Under the pieces are notes generated by a model. The model was not told the DNA's origin and did no database searches. It saw only the letters and a program-made list of their open reading frames with translations. The translations under genes were made by a program, and so were the position numbers. From Carboxylicivirga sediminis (GTDB lineage Bacteria; Bacteroidota; Bacteroidia; Bacteroidales; Marinilabiliaceae): DNA of 64,000 nucleotides. Shown piece after piece: positions 36,787 to 45,210 of this stretch. Location: NCBI RefSeq assembly GCF_018156225.1, contig NZ_JAGTAR010000001.1:124001-188000 (forward strand), in the 5' to 3' direction. The stretch's first letter is position 1; each line of letters opens with the position of its first letter.

Positions 36787-36804
36787 CCGCGATAATTATC
36801 GCGG
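36787..36804. repeat. 18-bp perfect palindrome after the holin-like gene
   Basis: CCGCGATAATTATCGCGG is fully self-complementary and starts 2 bases beyond the stop codon. A nearly identical palindrome follows the 251-residue protein gene at 37912-37929, so this is a recurring gene-end element. Confidence 0.7.
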
Positions 36805-36806
36805 TC

Positions 36807-37286
36807 TCACTTCTTTTTACCCATCATTTCACTCACCAACGGCGCTACATTCTTCACCGCCCGTTCACCAAACAAGAACCCCAACACTAGAAAATTGATA
36901 ATCCAAAATGCCGATTCAAGTTTCTCATTACCCTTCAACGACCAATTACCCGCAAACACCATATAATCCATATACGCCACAAAATAACCCCACGAAGGCC
37001 GCTGAGCACCACGCATAAACAACACCAACTTACCCAACCACCCCGATTGATGCAGGTCCTTAGCTGTACCCTCCAGGTCTTTTATACGCTGATTAAACTC
37101 CTGCTCCGCCTCCAGTGACAACTTCACAGCCTCCACCTCATGCCGGTGTTGCAACTCTATCAACTGCTTTTTTATTTCCTGCTTCTCCGCACCAGTCGTC
37201 ACAAATCTATCGATGAGGTCACCCACATCCTTAAAAACACTATTTCCCAACAAAGCCGTCACCTTCTCTAAAAACTTCATAACCAA
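36807..37286 (-). CDS. 3-TM holin-like protein (GTA_holin_3TM type)
   Basis: A 159-residue protein with a charged, probably coiled-coil N-terminal half (residues about 25-75, rich in Glu, Gln and Lys). Hydrophobic segments follow at about 83-125 (RGAQRPSWGYFVAYMDYMVF) and 133-150 (IINFLVLGFLFGERAVKNV). The RPSWGYF stretch is typical of the holin family linked to gene-transfer-agent and phage release. Whether it makes pores for lysis or has been domesticated is unknown. It is co-oriented with the neighbouring small genes. Confidence 0.65.
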   Translation of the reverse strand: MVMKFLEKVTALLGNSVFKDVGDLIDRFVTTGAEKQEIKKQLIELQHRHEVEAVKLSLEAEQEFNQRIKDLEGTAKDLHQSGWLGKLVLFMRGAQRPSWGYFVAYMDYMVFAGNWSLKGNEKLESAFWIINFLVLGFLFGERAVKNVAPLVSEMMGKKK

Positions 37287-37354
37287 TTATTTTTGAACCT
37301 CATGTAAATCCACCCGACCTCAGCAACGCAGCTGGGGTACCCACTTGATTAGCG

Positions 37355-37515
37355 GAGGATAAGAAGATTTGGTCCCAAGCTGTAAATCATTAAATCTTCT
37401 CCGAAGCAAATCATTAGTGGGTCAGCGAGTGCTGCAGTCAATGATTTTTTGTCAACTTTTTCATCAAGGAAAAAGTTTGAGCCCTCGCGGCTTGAGCGAT
37501 TAAGAATAATTAAAA
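37355..37515 (-). repeat. Intergenic repeat copy A
   Basis: Partner of the element at 36590-36745, roughly two-thirds identical by eye. It includes CAACTTTTTCATC...GAAAAAGTT and GCGGCTTGAGC. It separates the tiny membrane-protein gene from the holin-like gene. A spurious open frame lies inside it. Confidence 0.55.
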
Positions 37516-37666
37516 GGGGCTCTTGAATCCAAAAAATCCAAGAGCCCTCCAACACACACTTTATCAACGACCGTTGTCGCCAAAACCAACCTGTCCCGAG
37601 TTCGAGAATCTTGATTTTGTTATCAAAATCTTAGATGAATTTAATCGGGAAACCTAATCGATAAAA

Positions 37667-37861
37667 CTATGAATCTTTCTTTGAGTGATTCTTCAAAAAA
37701 TACTTCAGCAGCCACGACACCCCAAAACTCACCATCGTTCCTAGTATCGTATAAAACACCGTTTCCACAACACCCTCAAACGTTATCCCATTCAGCACAC
37801 TAATCAGCGTACCGCCCAAGAAACCAACCTTTCCACTACCATTCAATGAAGCCTCACTCAT
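37667..37861 (-). CDS. Tiny membrane protein
   Basis: A 64-residue protein with one or two hydrophobic stretches (VGFLGGTLISVLNG and VVETVFYTILGTMVSFGVSWLL) and a positively charged C-terminus (KNHSKKDS), which would face the cytoplasm. Size and layout resemble small holins or spanin-like accessory proteins. It lies between the conserved unknown gene and the holin-like gene on the same strand. No family could be named. Confidence 0.55.
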   Translation of the reverse strand: MSEASLNGSGKVGFLGGTLISVLNGITFEGVVETVFYTILGTMVSFGVSWLLKYFLKNHSKKDS

Positions 37862-37911
37862 ATTAAGTCTTTTTTAAGCCAAGCTGCAATTCAACTCACT
37901 TCTCATCGCTC

Positions 37912-37929
37912 CCGCGATAACTATCGCGG
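37912..37929. repeat. Palindrome after the 251-residue protein gene
   Basis: CCGCGATAACTATCGCGG, identical to the palindrome at 36787-36804 except for one central base. It lies 19 bases beyond the stop codon of the upstream gene. Confidence 0.65.
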
Positions 37930-37948
37930 TCTCATCTCTATAAGGTGG

Positions 37949-38704
37949 TTACACCTTATCCACCTCCACAATCGCCATTGGATTATGCGTTTTCGTCTGA
38001 ATCGGATACATATGACCATTCACCTCCTGATGGTACTCAACGCCAACCACAATAAATACCGGATGAGGTGAATCAGCAGAAATCGCACTATTCAGATTGA
38101 TATCGGCCTGCTCCAATGCAGATAATTCCACATCTGCACTATCTTTCACATCCACTTCGTAGCTCTGGTTGCCAAAGTCAACCGCAGCTGTCGCCAGAAT
38201 GAAACGAACATGTGTAGCTCCCTCCACTTGTGGAATCTCTTCACTCGGATTAAAAGCATCAATAGCCAACTGGGTAGTACCGGCTGCACGTTCAAATGCA
38301 ATCGTGTGGCTCAATTTTAAAATTGATTCTAATGGAGCCGCTGCATTTAACTCAAAACCTTTCAGTAAGGTCAAATCACCATCCAACACATTACGCTCAC
38401 CGCGTCGGTTGGTCGTATCCGCCTGGATAGCTTTCAGAATCTTAGCCGCTAATCGGTTCGAAACCTTCTTATCAGCTGCTCTTACCAGCACTTCATTTAA
38501 AGCATTACGCAGCTCTTTACCTGCTATGCCGGCACGACCAAACTCAGCACCGTTTTCACGTGTCCTGGCATACGCAGGGTCCTTTTTGATACGATCGCCA
38601 TCCACACCACCTTTTTCTCGAGCCATGTACTGGCCATTGCTTTTGTAAAACGACAAATCACCAACACGACCTTCCAACTTAATCACTCCTTTTTGCCTTG
38701 CCAT
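37949..38704 (-). CDS. Conserved Bacteroidota protein of unknown function
   Basis: A 251-residue soluble protein with no signal peptide. The N-terminus is distinctive: a short beta-rich start (GVIKLEGRVGDLSFY), then a basic, Arg-rich segment (REKGGVDGDRIKKDPAYART). I recall similar proteins in other Bacteroidota genomes beside small membrane proteins and DUF5675 genes, always without known function. The C-terminal half is predicted beta-rich (FILATAAVDFG...FIVVGVEY). A DNA- or RNA-binding or particle-structural role could be imagined, but nothing in the sequence proves it. It is first in a row of four co-oriented small genes. Confidence 0.65.
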   Translation of the reverse strand: MARQKGVIKLEGRVGDLSFYKSNGQYMAREKGGVDGDRIKKDPAYARTRENGAEFGRAGIAGKELRNALNEVLVRAADKKVSNRLAAKILKAIQADTTNRRGERNVLDGDLTLLKGFELNAAAPLESILKLSHTIAFERAAGTTQLAIDAFNPSEEIPQVEGATHVRFILATAAVDFGNQSYEVDVKDSADVELSALEQADINLNSAISADSPHPVFIVVGVEYHQEVNGHMYPIQTKTHNPMAIVEVDKV

Positions 38705-39037
38705 AACTTCAATTTTTATGGGTTAATAAGCTCAAAGTACAATCCCATAAATAGCAATTCAAATGTGAGAGTCCGACTTGTCCCTGTTGGTAACTTTTGT
38801 CCGTAAATTTCCTTATTTGTTATCCTTAGATAGGGTATTGCTTAAGTACTCTTCATGCATAGATGAAGTATAGATACAGTAGTAAAATAGCCTATTGATT
38901 ACATCAAAAACTCATAAATCATTTTCATTATAATACCTATTTTCCCTGAAATGATTAAGAATCTACCTACTTTTCATGATTTATACCCATTTTTCCTCTA
39001 TATTAATCTTCAATGATACTTTATTCATCATAGAGCA
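38705..39037. other. Gene-free stretch between two divergent small genes
   Basis: About 330 AT-rich bases. It presumably holds promoters for the 251-residue protein gene and the small HTH-like gene. I see no convincing -7/-33 pair, RNA or coding signal. Confidence 0.4.
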
Positions 39038-39241
39038 ATGACTAAAGCACTAACAAGGCTATGCATATACCCCAAAGATGTGCAGCGCATCACCGGTAAG
39101 AGTGAAAAGTCAAGCCGGCGCATCTTGCAAAACATCAAAGGAGTATTGGGAAAGAAGGAGCACCAGTTTATTACAAGCGAGGAGTTTGCCATCTACACCG
39201 GCATCGATGCCAACCTCGTCCGCGAATACCTGGTTGATTAA
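39038..39241 (+). CDS. Small HTH-like protein
   Basis: A 67-residue protein (YPKDVQRITGKSEKSSRRIL...HQFITSEEFAIYTGI) with the helical pattern of a winged or simple helix-turn-helix. Similar short proteins are widespread in Bacteroidota, usually unannotated and near integrated or accessory elements. It is divergent from the small-gene row and may regulate it. It lacks any enzymatic motif. Confidence 0.6.
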   Translation: MTKALTRLCIYPKDVQRITGKSEKSSRRILQNIKGVLGKKEHQFITSEEFAIYTGIDANLVREYLVD

Positions 39242-39408
39242 TTCACACACTCCCGTTATTGCCTTCAGCAGCATTATATCCGGTTCCCAATCAATTTGAG
39301 TTAATCTGAAACACATCGCTGCAATCTTTCGATATCATCTATATTCAACCCTTCCTCGCACAACCCATATTTAACGATATCTTACTACTGACTACTCACA
39401 AATTTTAG

Positions 39409-39633
39409 TCGGTTTTGATACAATTTGTGGAGTTTAATTTCGTAACTTTATCACTATCAAAGGATATAAAACGCATTCAAATTCAATCATTTGAATCGGG
39501 AGTCATTCGGGAATCATGTCGTATTGATTTTTACTACATGCTGGTTATAAGAGATTTACAGAGGATGACACAAATCCTGTCATCCCGACAGATACAGATA
39601 AAGCACTCTTTTACAGAGTGCTTTATCTTTTTT
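39409..39633 (+). ncRNA. Candidate small RNA ending at a strong terminator
   Basis: A transcript of about 200 bases could start near 39430, after a -7-like ATACAATTTG, and end at the terminator at 39596-39633. It contains an internal hairpin GGATGACA...TGTCATCC (about 39563-39586). The overlapping 74-codon open frame has no protein-like composition. Part of the stretch may instead be a dispersed repeat. No known RNA family was recognised. Confidence 0.25.
39596..39633 (+). terminator. Strong rho-independent terminator
   Basis: A 14-bp perfect stem (AGATAAAGCACTCT / AGAGTGCTTTATCT) with a 5-base loop, followed by six T. It would end either the small HTH-like gene transcript, 350 bases upstream, or an independent small RNA. 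Confidence 0.8.
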
Positions 39634-39915
39634 AACTAGACACATTAGTATAAAAAGGTGCAACCTAAATATACAAGCGCACCTAGAGGTATTTGCGTTT
39701 TGATACTAAACTACCTTTAACAAAATTGGCCCTCTTTAGGTCTGTCATACAGTACAATGACTTTAATTTTGGAGGATTGTAAGATTAACTTCACTACCAC
39801 AACTATCCCATACTTTTTATTAAGTTTACGCTTTGCAAGCCTGTTTAGGCGATTATAGTTTCAACATGTTAAAAAGAAGACACACTATATTAAAATTATG
39901 AATCAAGCTGCCTTT

Positions 39916-40167
39916 TCAAACTGAGAAATTAATCCATGCCTTTGTATTCAAATAGGGCACTCTTACCATCTCACTTGCCTGCCATTTAAATGATTTGATA
40001 AGCACAAGCGACTTGTTATCTTTCAATAGTTTATAGTGATTTTCGTTGGTGCAATATGCAGTTAGACCAGCCTGCTAATGGCCTTTAGAAACCTTGAAAC
40101 GCATTTGTGTTTTTGCCTCAAACGGGTGGTGCAGAATGCGCTTAACAAGGATGGACGAATTAATCAT
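39916..40167 (-). pseudogene. Short coding remnant with one internal stop
   Basis: An 83-codon frame on the minus strand from an ATG (MINSSILVKRILHHPFE) to a TGA (KAWINFSV), interrupted once by TAG after VSKGH. The peptide looks coding-like (YCTNENHYKLLKDNKSLVLI), but I do not recognise it. The rest of the 975-base gap between 39242 and 40216 shows only the terminator described separately. Confidence 0.25.
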
Positions 40168-40216
40168 GCCAATAACAGTAATACTTTCAAACTATATATG
40201 ATGGTTAAGCGCAAAA

Positions 40217-41593
40217 TTATTGTGCATTGATGATGGCATCGGCAATTTCAGGGAAGACCCATTGATAAGTATGTCTGTCGATTAAGCCAAAATAATCGCT
40301 ACTGCCATTATCCCACCAAATCGGACAGATTCCACGCTCTAAACAACCTTGTGCAAAGTACGCAGCATGCACCTTCCGATGAGTTAGGTTGTCATGATTA
40401 AGACTCCCCCATTCTCCCATCACCACAGCAATGTCCTTGTTGATGAAAAGCGATACCAACCGGTCTAACTCAGCATCCAAGGCCTGTTTATCGGCATCAG
40501 TACCCCAACTGGTAACATAGTCCGTTTCGGCCAATGCAAACTTATATGGAAAATAGTTGTGTACCGAAACAATCAGATTCTTATCTGCAGGAAGAACAAG
40601 GCCAGTTAGCGCCACTTCGGACGATGATGCCGCATAGGGTGAAATCATTATATAACGTTCAGAATTATTACCGCCTGTAGCTCTGATAGCCTTAACAGCC
40701 ACTTGATGAAACTGATTAATACAATCGCGCCCTTCAGCTGTTCCGCCCGTCCATTCTTCGGCCGAACCCTTCAATCGCGTTTCATTCAATGTTTCGAATA
40801 CCAGATGTTCATCATAGGCTTTCAAATGATTGGCAATCTGCGTCCATACCTTAGCAAGCTGTTCTTTAGCTGCATCCAAATGATCATAAGCAGGAATCAC
40901 CCATTCTTCATCGTGATGAATATTAACGATGACATACATATCATTGTCGAGACCATAATTAACTACCTCTTTCACACGATTAAGCCATGATTCTTCAATT
41001 ATATAATCAGGTGCATCTCCCATATGGTACTGCCAGGTAACAGGTACGCGTAGTGTTTTGAATCCTTTTGCCCGGATAGCATCAATCAATTCTTTCTGCG
41101 CTAGAGGATTACCCCACATGGTCTCATCAGCATCTTTAGTATCGAGTGTATTGCCAAGGTTCCACCCCACGCCCATTTGAGCAACAAATTGCATAGTTTC
41201 CGTATTAGGCACATACTCCTCTTTAGTGGTAAATGTTATTTCTATGGCCTCTTCCAGTGGTACATCAAAACTATTGATGACTGCACCTTTAGGAATGATT
41301 ATGGTATAATTTGTATTAGACTGCAGTTCATCGGAAAACATCAACTTAGTAAAGCTGGCTTTTACGTTAGCCGGTTCATCATTAATGGTTACTCCATGGT
41401 TGATTGCCAGCGAAATAACTTCGTCAAATACAACCTCAATAGCTGTTGAAGCTGGCACATCTGTTGCTTCGTGGGCCGGAATACTAGATTTAAAAACCGG
41501 TGCCGCTTTAGCCGCTTCGGCTGTCTTTCCGCAGGAAGAACAAAGCACCTGCAGCATCACCATTAATAATATTAGTCTGCTTAAAATCTTCAT
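40217..41593 (-). CDS. GH5 endo-beta-glucanase/glucomannanase, lipoprotein (GH5_4-like)
   Basis: A 458-residue lipoprotein (lipobox CSSC, Cys21) with an Ig-like Big_5 module (about 30-130) and a GH5 catalytic domain (about 135-455). The acid/base is Glu271 in FETLNE and the nucleophile Glu394 in VMGEWG. GVGWNLGNTLD is the signature of the GH5_4 group, which cuts beta-1,4-glucan, glucomannan or xyloglucan. In a mannan locus it probably opens glucomannan or mixed hemicellulose. It is the last gene of the mannan cluster on this strand. Confidence 0.85.
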   Translation of the reverse strand: MKILSRLILLMVMLQVLCSSCGKTAEAAKAAPVFKSSIPAHEATDVPASTAIEVVFDEVISLAINHGVTINDEPANVKASFTKLMFSDELQSNTNYTIIIPKGAVINSFDVPLEEAIEITFTTKEEYVPNTETMQFVAQMGVGWNLGNTLDTKDADETMWGNPLAQKELIDAIRAKGFKTLRVPVTWQYHMGDAPDYIIEESWLNRVKEVVNYGLDNDMYVIVNIHHDEEWVIPAYDHLDAAKEQLAKVWTQIANHLKAYDEHLVFETLNETRLKGSAEEWTGGTAEGRDCINQFHQVAVKAIRATGGNNSERYIMISPYAASSSEVALTGLVLPADKNLIVSVHNYFPYKFALAETDYVTSWGTDADKQALDAELDRLVSLFINKDIAVVMGEWGSLNHDNLTHRKVHAAYFAQGCLERGICPIWWDNGSSDYFGLIDRHTYQWVFPEIADAIINAQ

Positions 41594-41765
41594 AGGTTTA
41601 TTGTTGAAATCAATGAATTGTTAAAAATGTATGATAATGAATTGCTACTTTACAAAACTGCTGGCTATTTGCTAATCACAGGAGATACCGACAAGGCTTC
41701 CGGCAGCGTCCCTGAATTTTTTGGAGATACCACCAAAGCATCTGGCCGTCTTACAATGCCCAATA

Positions 41766-42773
41766 TCACTCTTCCGTAAAAACACTCGCTTTAACGGCAG
41801 TATTACTTATACCATGCGGCGAATAAAAGACCTCCTTGCCCCACCAGGTAAGCGTCTTCCAATCGGTGTATTCAACCAAATCCAACCACCTGTTTTCGGC
41901 ATTATTTCCGGTCCATGACCAAGCCAGATACCCCATGTCCAAATCTTCGCAACACTGCATTATCTCACGGTGGTTCACCTTACAGCCCAGGTTATTGTCA
42001 CCACTATTAAAGCAATAGCCAAACTCACCTACAACAAGCGGCAGATCAGCCGCACTCACCTCATTCAGCTTTCGCTCAATTACATTCTCATCATTCCACG
42101 AGCCATACATATGAATGGAAAACAACAGGTTGTGCTGCGAATCAAACTCCACCAATTGCTGCCCATAGTCAATAATGGGCTGAATATTCTGGCCCCATCC
42201 AGGAGCATCAATCACAATGGTAGATGTGTAGCCGGCCTCGCGCATGAGGCTAACGCATTTTTGATAAGCTTCGGACCAAAAAATTCCAGTGACTGAATGA
42301 TCGCCCCACTCGTTGGCAATATTCACCAGCACATAACGCTCATATTTTTTTAGCATCTGCAACATTTCTGCGGATGTAAAATACCTGGCCAGACTTAATA
42401 GCTTCATTGCGGATGTATCACCGGTAGCATCGTGTAGTTCCAGCATAGGGATCATTTTCAAATTGACACAACGCTGAATAATGCGCTCCAACTTAGCAGG
42501 TGGCAGCGTTGCTTCCCATACAATGCGCACACAGTTAACATCATGAGCCGCAATGGCTCTTAAGGCCTCATAGGATGGCTCTTCAAACCAGGCATGTGGC
42601 ACATTAACACCTCTAATAATAAAAGGCTGGCCGTTGGCATCAAGTAAGCGCCCGGCAGTGGTTGTAAAACCATTAGATGTTGTGCTTTTGTTCTCTGAAG
42701 CACAACTGCACAACAATACTATAGTTATTATTCCTAAACCCAACCATGTAGACACACTCAGCTTCATCATCAC
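41766..42773 (-). CDS. GH5 beta-mannanase, lipoprotein (GH5_8-like)
   Basis: A 335-residue lipoprotein (lipobox CSC, near residue 24) with a compact GH5 domain. The acid/base is Glu155 in NIANEWG and the nucleophile Glu250 in VVGEFG. Segments such as RGVNVPHAW, MLELHDATGD and VIDAPGWGQNI match bacterial mannanases of GH5 subfamily 8. It cuts beta-1,4-mannan internally. Its start overlaps the stop of the GH27 gene by 4 bases, so the two are translated together. Confidence 0.88.
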   Translation of the reverse strand: MMMKLSVSTWLGLGIITIVLLCSCASENKSTTSNGFTTTAGRLLDANGQPFIIRGVNVPHAWFEEPSYEALRAIAAHDVNCVRIVWEATLPPAKLERIIQRCVNLKMIPMLELHDATGDTSAMKLLSLARYFTSAEMLQMLKKYERYVLVNIANEWGDHSVTGIFWSEAYQKCVSLMREAGYTSTIVIDAPGWGQNIQPIIDYGQQLVEFDSQHNLLFSIHMYGSWNDENVIERKLNEVSAADLPLVVGEFGYCFNSGDNNLGCKVNHREIMQCCEDLDMGYLAWSWTGNNAENRWLDLVEYTDWKTLTWWGKEVFYSPHGISNTAVKASVFTEE

Positions 42774-43984
42774 TCCTTTTTAGGTGTTAAACGTAGCAGC
42801 ATGATGTCGTGTGCACCTATCTCGCCCTTTAAATTCACCTTAGTTGTTCCACGGTCTTTGTGAGCATATGCATCTCTTATGGTGTATTCAATGGTATTAA
42901 CCGACATTTCCCGGCCCGATAAATCATCTTTCACTGGATGCCATGCCCAATCAAAATCGAGCTGAAGGGGTTTCTGCCCCATGTTGATGAAAGCGATAGC
43001 CCATTCCCCATTGGCTAGTGGCTTTGCCCACACTTCCATATCGCCCTCATTAGTATGACAATAGGCTTGTATGCCAAGTGCATCCTGATTGATGGCAATC
43101 ACTTCTTTATTGGTAAGCGTTTTTATAGTTTCGTCAGACGCACTACGCAAATCATTACCCATGATTAATGGAGATGCCAACATGGCCCACATAGCGAAAT
43201 GCACCCGATCTTCGGCCGGTGTCATGCCGTTGCCAACTTCCATCATGTCAAAATCGTTCCAATGACCGGGTCCCGAATATTTACGGATGTCTTTACGTAA
43301 TTTAATAATAGGCCAAACACCCAATGAGGCCCAGGTGCCATGCCCCACAGTGCAATCCCAACAGTTAATAATATCACCGGTCACACGCCACATATGTCCC
43401 ATTTCTTCACCCCATTTCCATGGCTCATTATCGCCCCACTCACAAATACTGAAAAGAATAGGGCGACCGGAGGCTTGCAATGCATCACGCATTGTTTGGT
43501 AAGCTCCTTTCGCATTCAGGTTTTCGGTATCGCACCAGTCATATTTAAGAAAGTCAACTCCCCACTCGGCATATAATTTAGCATCGATGTATTCAAAACC
43601 GCGACTACCCGGATAACCAGCACAAGTGGTGGCACCGGCGCAATTATAAATGCCAAATTTCAGACCTTTACTGTGCACATAATCAACAACCTCCTTCATG
43701 CCGTTGGGAAACTTATCGGGATGCGGCACCAGGTTGTAATTATCATCACGCTCCATAGCCATCCAGCCATCATCCAAAACAATGTACTCGTAACCGGCAT
43801 CTTTTAAACCCAGTTTCACAAATGCATCGGCAATATCTTTTACCAACTGCTCATTAATATCTGTTCCGAAAGTATTCCAGCTGTTCCACCCCATTGGAGG
43901 TGTCAATGCCAGGTTTTGAGCCTTCTGTGCCATCACAGAAAAGGACAGCAACAAGCCTAGAACTAAACTTATTCCTAATTTCAT
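42770..43984 (-). CDS. GH27 alpha-galactosidase
   Basis: A 404-residue secreted enzyme with a signal peptide cut near VMAQ. The start LTPPMGWNSWNTFG is typical. Nucleophile Asp149 lies in LKYDWCD, and the acid/base is in HWNDFDMMEVGNG (Asp244/Asp246). It strips alpha-1,6-galactose side chains from galactomannan so that mannanases and mannosidases can act. The gene lies between the mannobiose epimerase (10 bases away) and the GH5 mannanase (overlapping). Confidence 0.93.
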   Translation of the reverse strand: MKLGISLVLGLLLSFSVMAQKAQNLALTPPMGWNSWNTFGTDINEQLVKDIADAFVKLGLKDAGYEYIVLDDGWMAMERDDNYNLVPHPDKFPNGMKEVVDYVHSKGLKFGIYNCAGATTCAGYPGSRGFEYIDAKLYAEWGVDFLKYDWCDTENLNAKGAYQTMRDALQASGRPILFSICEWGDNEPWKWGEEMGHMWRVTGDIINCWDCTVGHGTWASLGVWPIIKLRKDIRKYSGPGHWNDFDMMEVGNGMTPAEDRVHFAMWAMLASPLIMGNDLRSASDETIKTLTNKEVIAINQDALGIQAYCHTNEGDMEVWAKPLANGEWAIAFINMGQKPLQLDFDWAWHPVKDDLSGREMSVNTIEYTIRDAYAHKDRGTTKVNLKGEIGAHDIMLLRLTPKKE

Positions 43985-43994
43985 GTTTGTGTAT

Positions 43995-45197
43995 TTAGTT
44001 AATTGATTTTATTCGAGTTATAAGTTCCATTAATGCTCTTGAATTATGATAAGGACATTTCCAAAAGCCCACTTTAGGAGGGACTGAATCAGGGCATCCA
44101 TTTCTATCCACTTTCCAGTACCATTCGCCATATTTCTTATCTATGATGTTACCTTTAATAAACTCCCACAGGTTCATCATGGCTGTAAAGTATTTTTCGT
44201 TACCTGTAATTTGATAAACTTCCATCAGCCCGACCATACCTTCGGCTTGCGGCCACCAATGTTTATCGGAATCCAGGTGGCCATTTTCCTGCTCATAAAA
44301 CAAGCTTCCATCCTTATCGAAGCCATCAGCTATAGTCGCATCTACCATTTTAACAGCCATCTTCTGCATCTGAGCAAGCAACTCTTCATCATGGATAAAA
44401 TGAGCCGCTTCAGTCAACAACCAGGCGCCTTCAATGTCGTGACCATATGAGATAATATCAGATTTAGGCGACCAATCCATATCAAAAAACAGATTAAAAT
44501 GAAAAGTTTGCGGGTCAATAATGCGATCTCTGAAAATGGTAATCAGATGCTGAATACGGGAACGTAAAGTTTCATCGGGCCAAACACAATACAGGTTAGT
44601 ATAAGGCTCGATAATGTGCAGATGCGTATTCATCGACTTGGGCTCATTGGCATCCTTTTCACTCAGGCGCATATCTTCGAGAGGCTGCCAGTTATCGGCC
44701 AAAGCTTCGATGTAGCCACCATACTGCTCATCTTTATAATGCTGTTCAATCAGTCCAAACAACTTAATGGCATAATTGAGACTTTCCTGATTATCTGAAG
44801 CTTTGTAATATTCGGATAACCCGTATATTCCGAAACCTTGTGCATAAGCCTGCTTTCGAACATTAACGGCCTCACCCTTGTAATTCACAGCCCAATACAA
44901 GCCTCCATTTTTATCATCCCAAAAATGCTTAATGAGGTAATGATAAGCCCTATGCGCAACTTCTAAATAACCCGGCTCCTTAAAAAAAATGTATGCAGCC
45001 GAAAAGGTCCAAAGTATGCGTGCTGTTAACACACCGCCTTTATCAGCTGTATTATTCTTGTTTCCTTCCTGCTCCATCTCACCAATAAAACCTCCATATG
45101 TACTGTCAGGCGTTTGGTTCATCCAGAAATCCAAAATAGCTTTCAGTTCATGCTCCAGTTCGTTGGTTAATGATGGCTGTATATTTTCGTTTGTCAT
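43995..45197 (-). CDS. Mannobiose/cellobiose 2-epimerase (AGE family)
   Basis: A 400-residue (alpha/alpha)6-barrel epimerase of the N-acylglucosamine 2-epimerase family. It has no signal peptide, so it is cytoplasmic. Conserved histidine segments SYGHDIEGAWLL and WWPQAEGMVG are visible. In mannan loci this enzyme converts beta-1,4-mannobiose into mannosyl-glucose for the GH130 phosphorylase also encoded in this locus. Cellobiose epimerisation is possible, but the context argues for mannobiose. Confidence 0.9.
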   Translation of the reverse strand: MTNENIQPSLTNELEHELKAILDFWMNQTPDSTYGGFIGEMEQEGNKNNTADKGGVLTARILWTFSAAYIFFKEPGYLEVAHRAYHYLIKHFWDDKNGGLYWAVNYKGEAVNVRKQAYAQGFGIYGLSEYYKASDNQESLNYAIKLFGLIEQHYKDEQYGGYIEALADNWQPLEDMRLSEKDANEPKSMNTHLHIIEPYTNLYCVWPDETLRSRIQHLITIFRDRIIDPQTFHFNLFFDMDWSPKSDIISYGHDIEGAWLLTEAAHFIHDEELLAQMQKMAVKMVDATIADGFDKDGSLFYEQENGHLDSDKHWWPQAEGMVGLMEVYQITGNEKYFTAMMNLWEFIKGNIIDKKYGEWYWKVDRNGCPDSVPPKVGFWKCPYHNSRALMELITRIKSIN

Positions 45198-45210
45198 TCG
45201 TTAAAAGCTG

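Noticed and set aside
37349-37567. 72-codon minus-strand open frame
   Set aside because: It coincides with intergenic repeat copy A and has no start-context or family support.
36590-37929. Integron cassette array (attC sites between small genes)
   Set aside because: The hairpins lack a convincing attC core pair and no integron integrase is in the window.
39415-39639. 74-codon plus-strand open frame
   Set aside because: It runs through a terminator hairpin at its 3' end and its composition is not protein-like; a small RNA or repeat is more likely.
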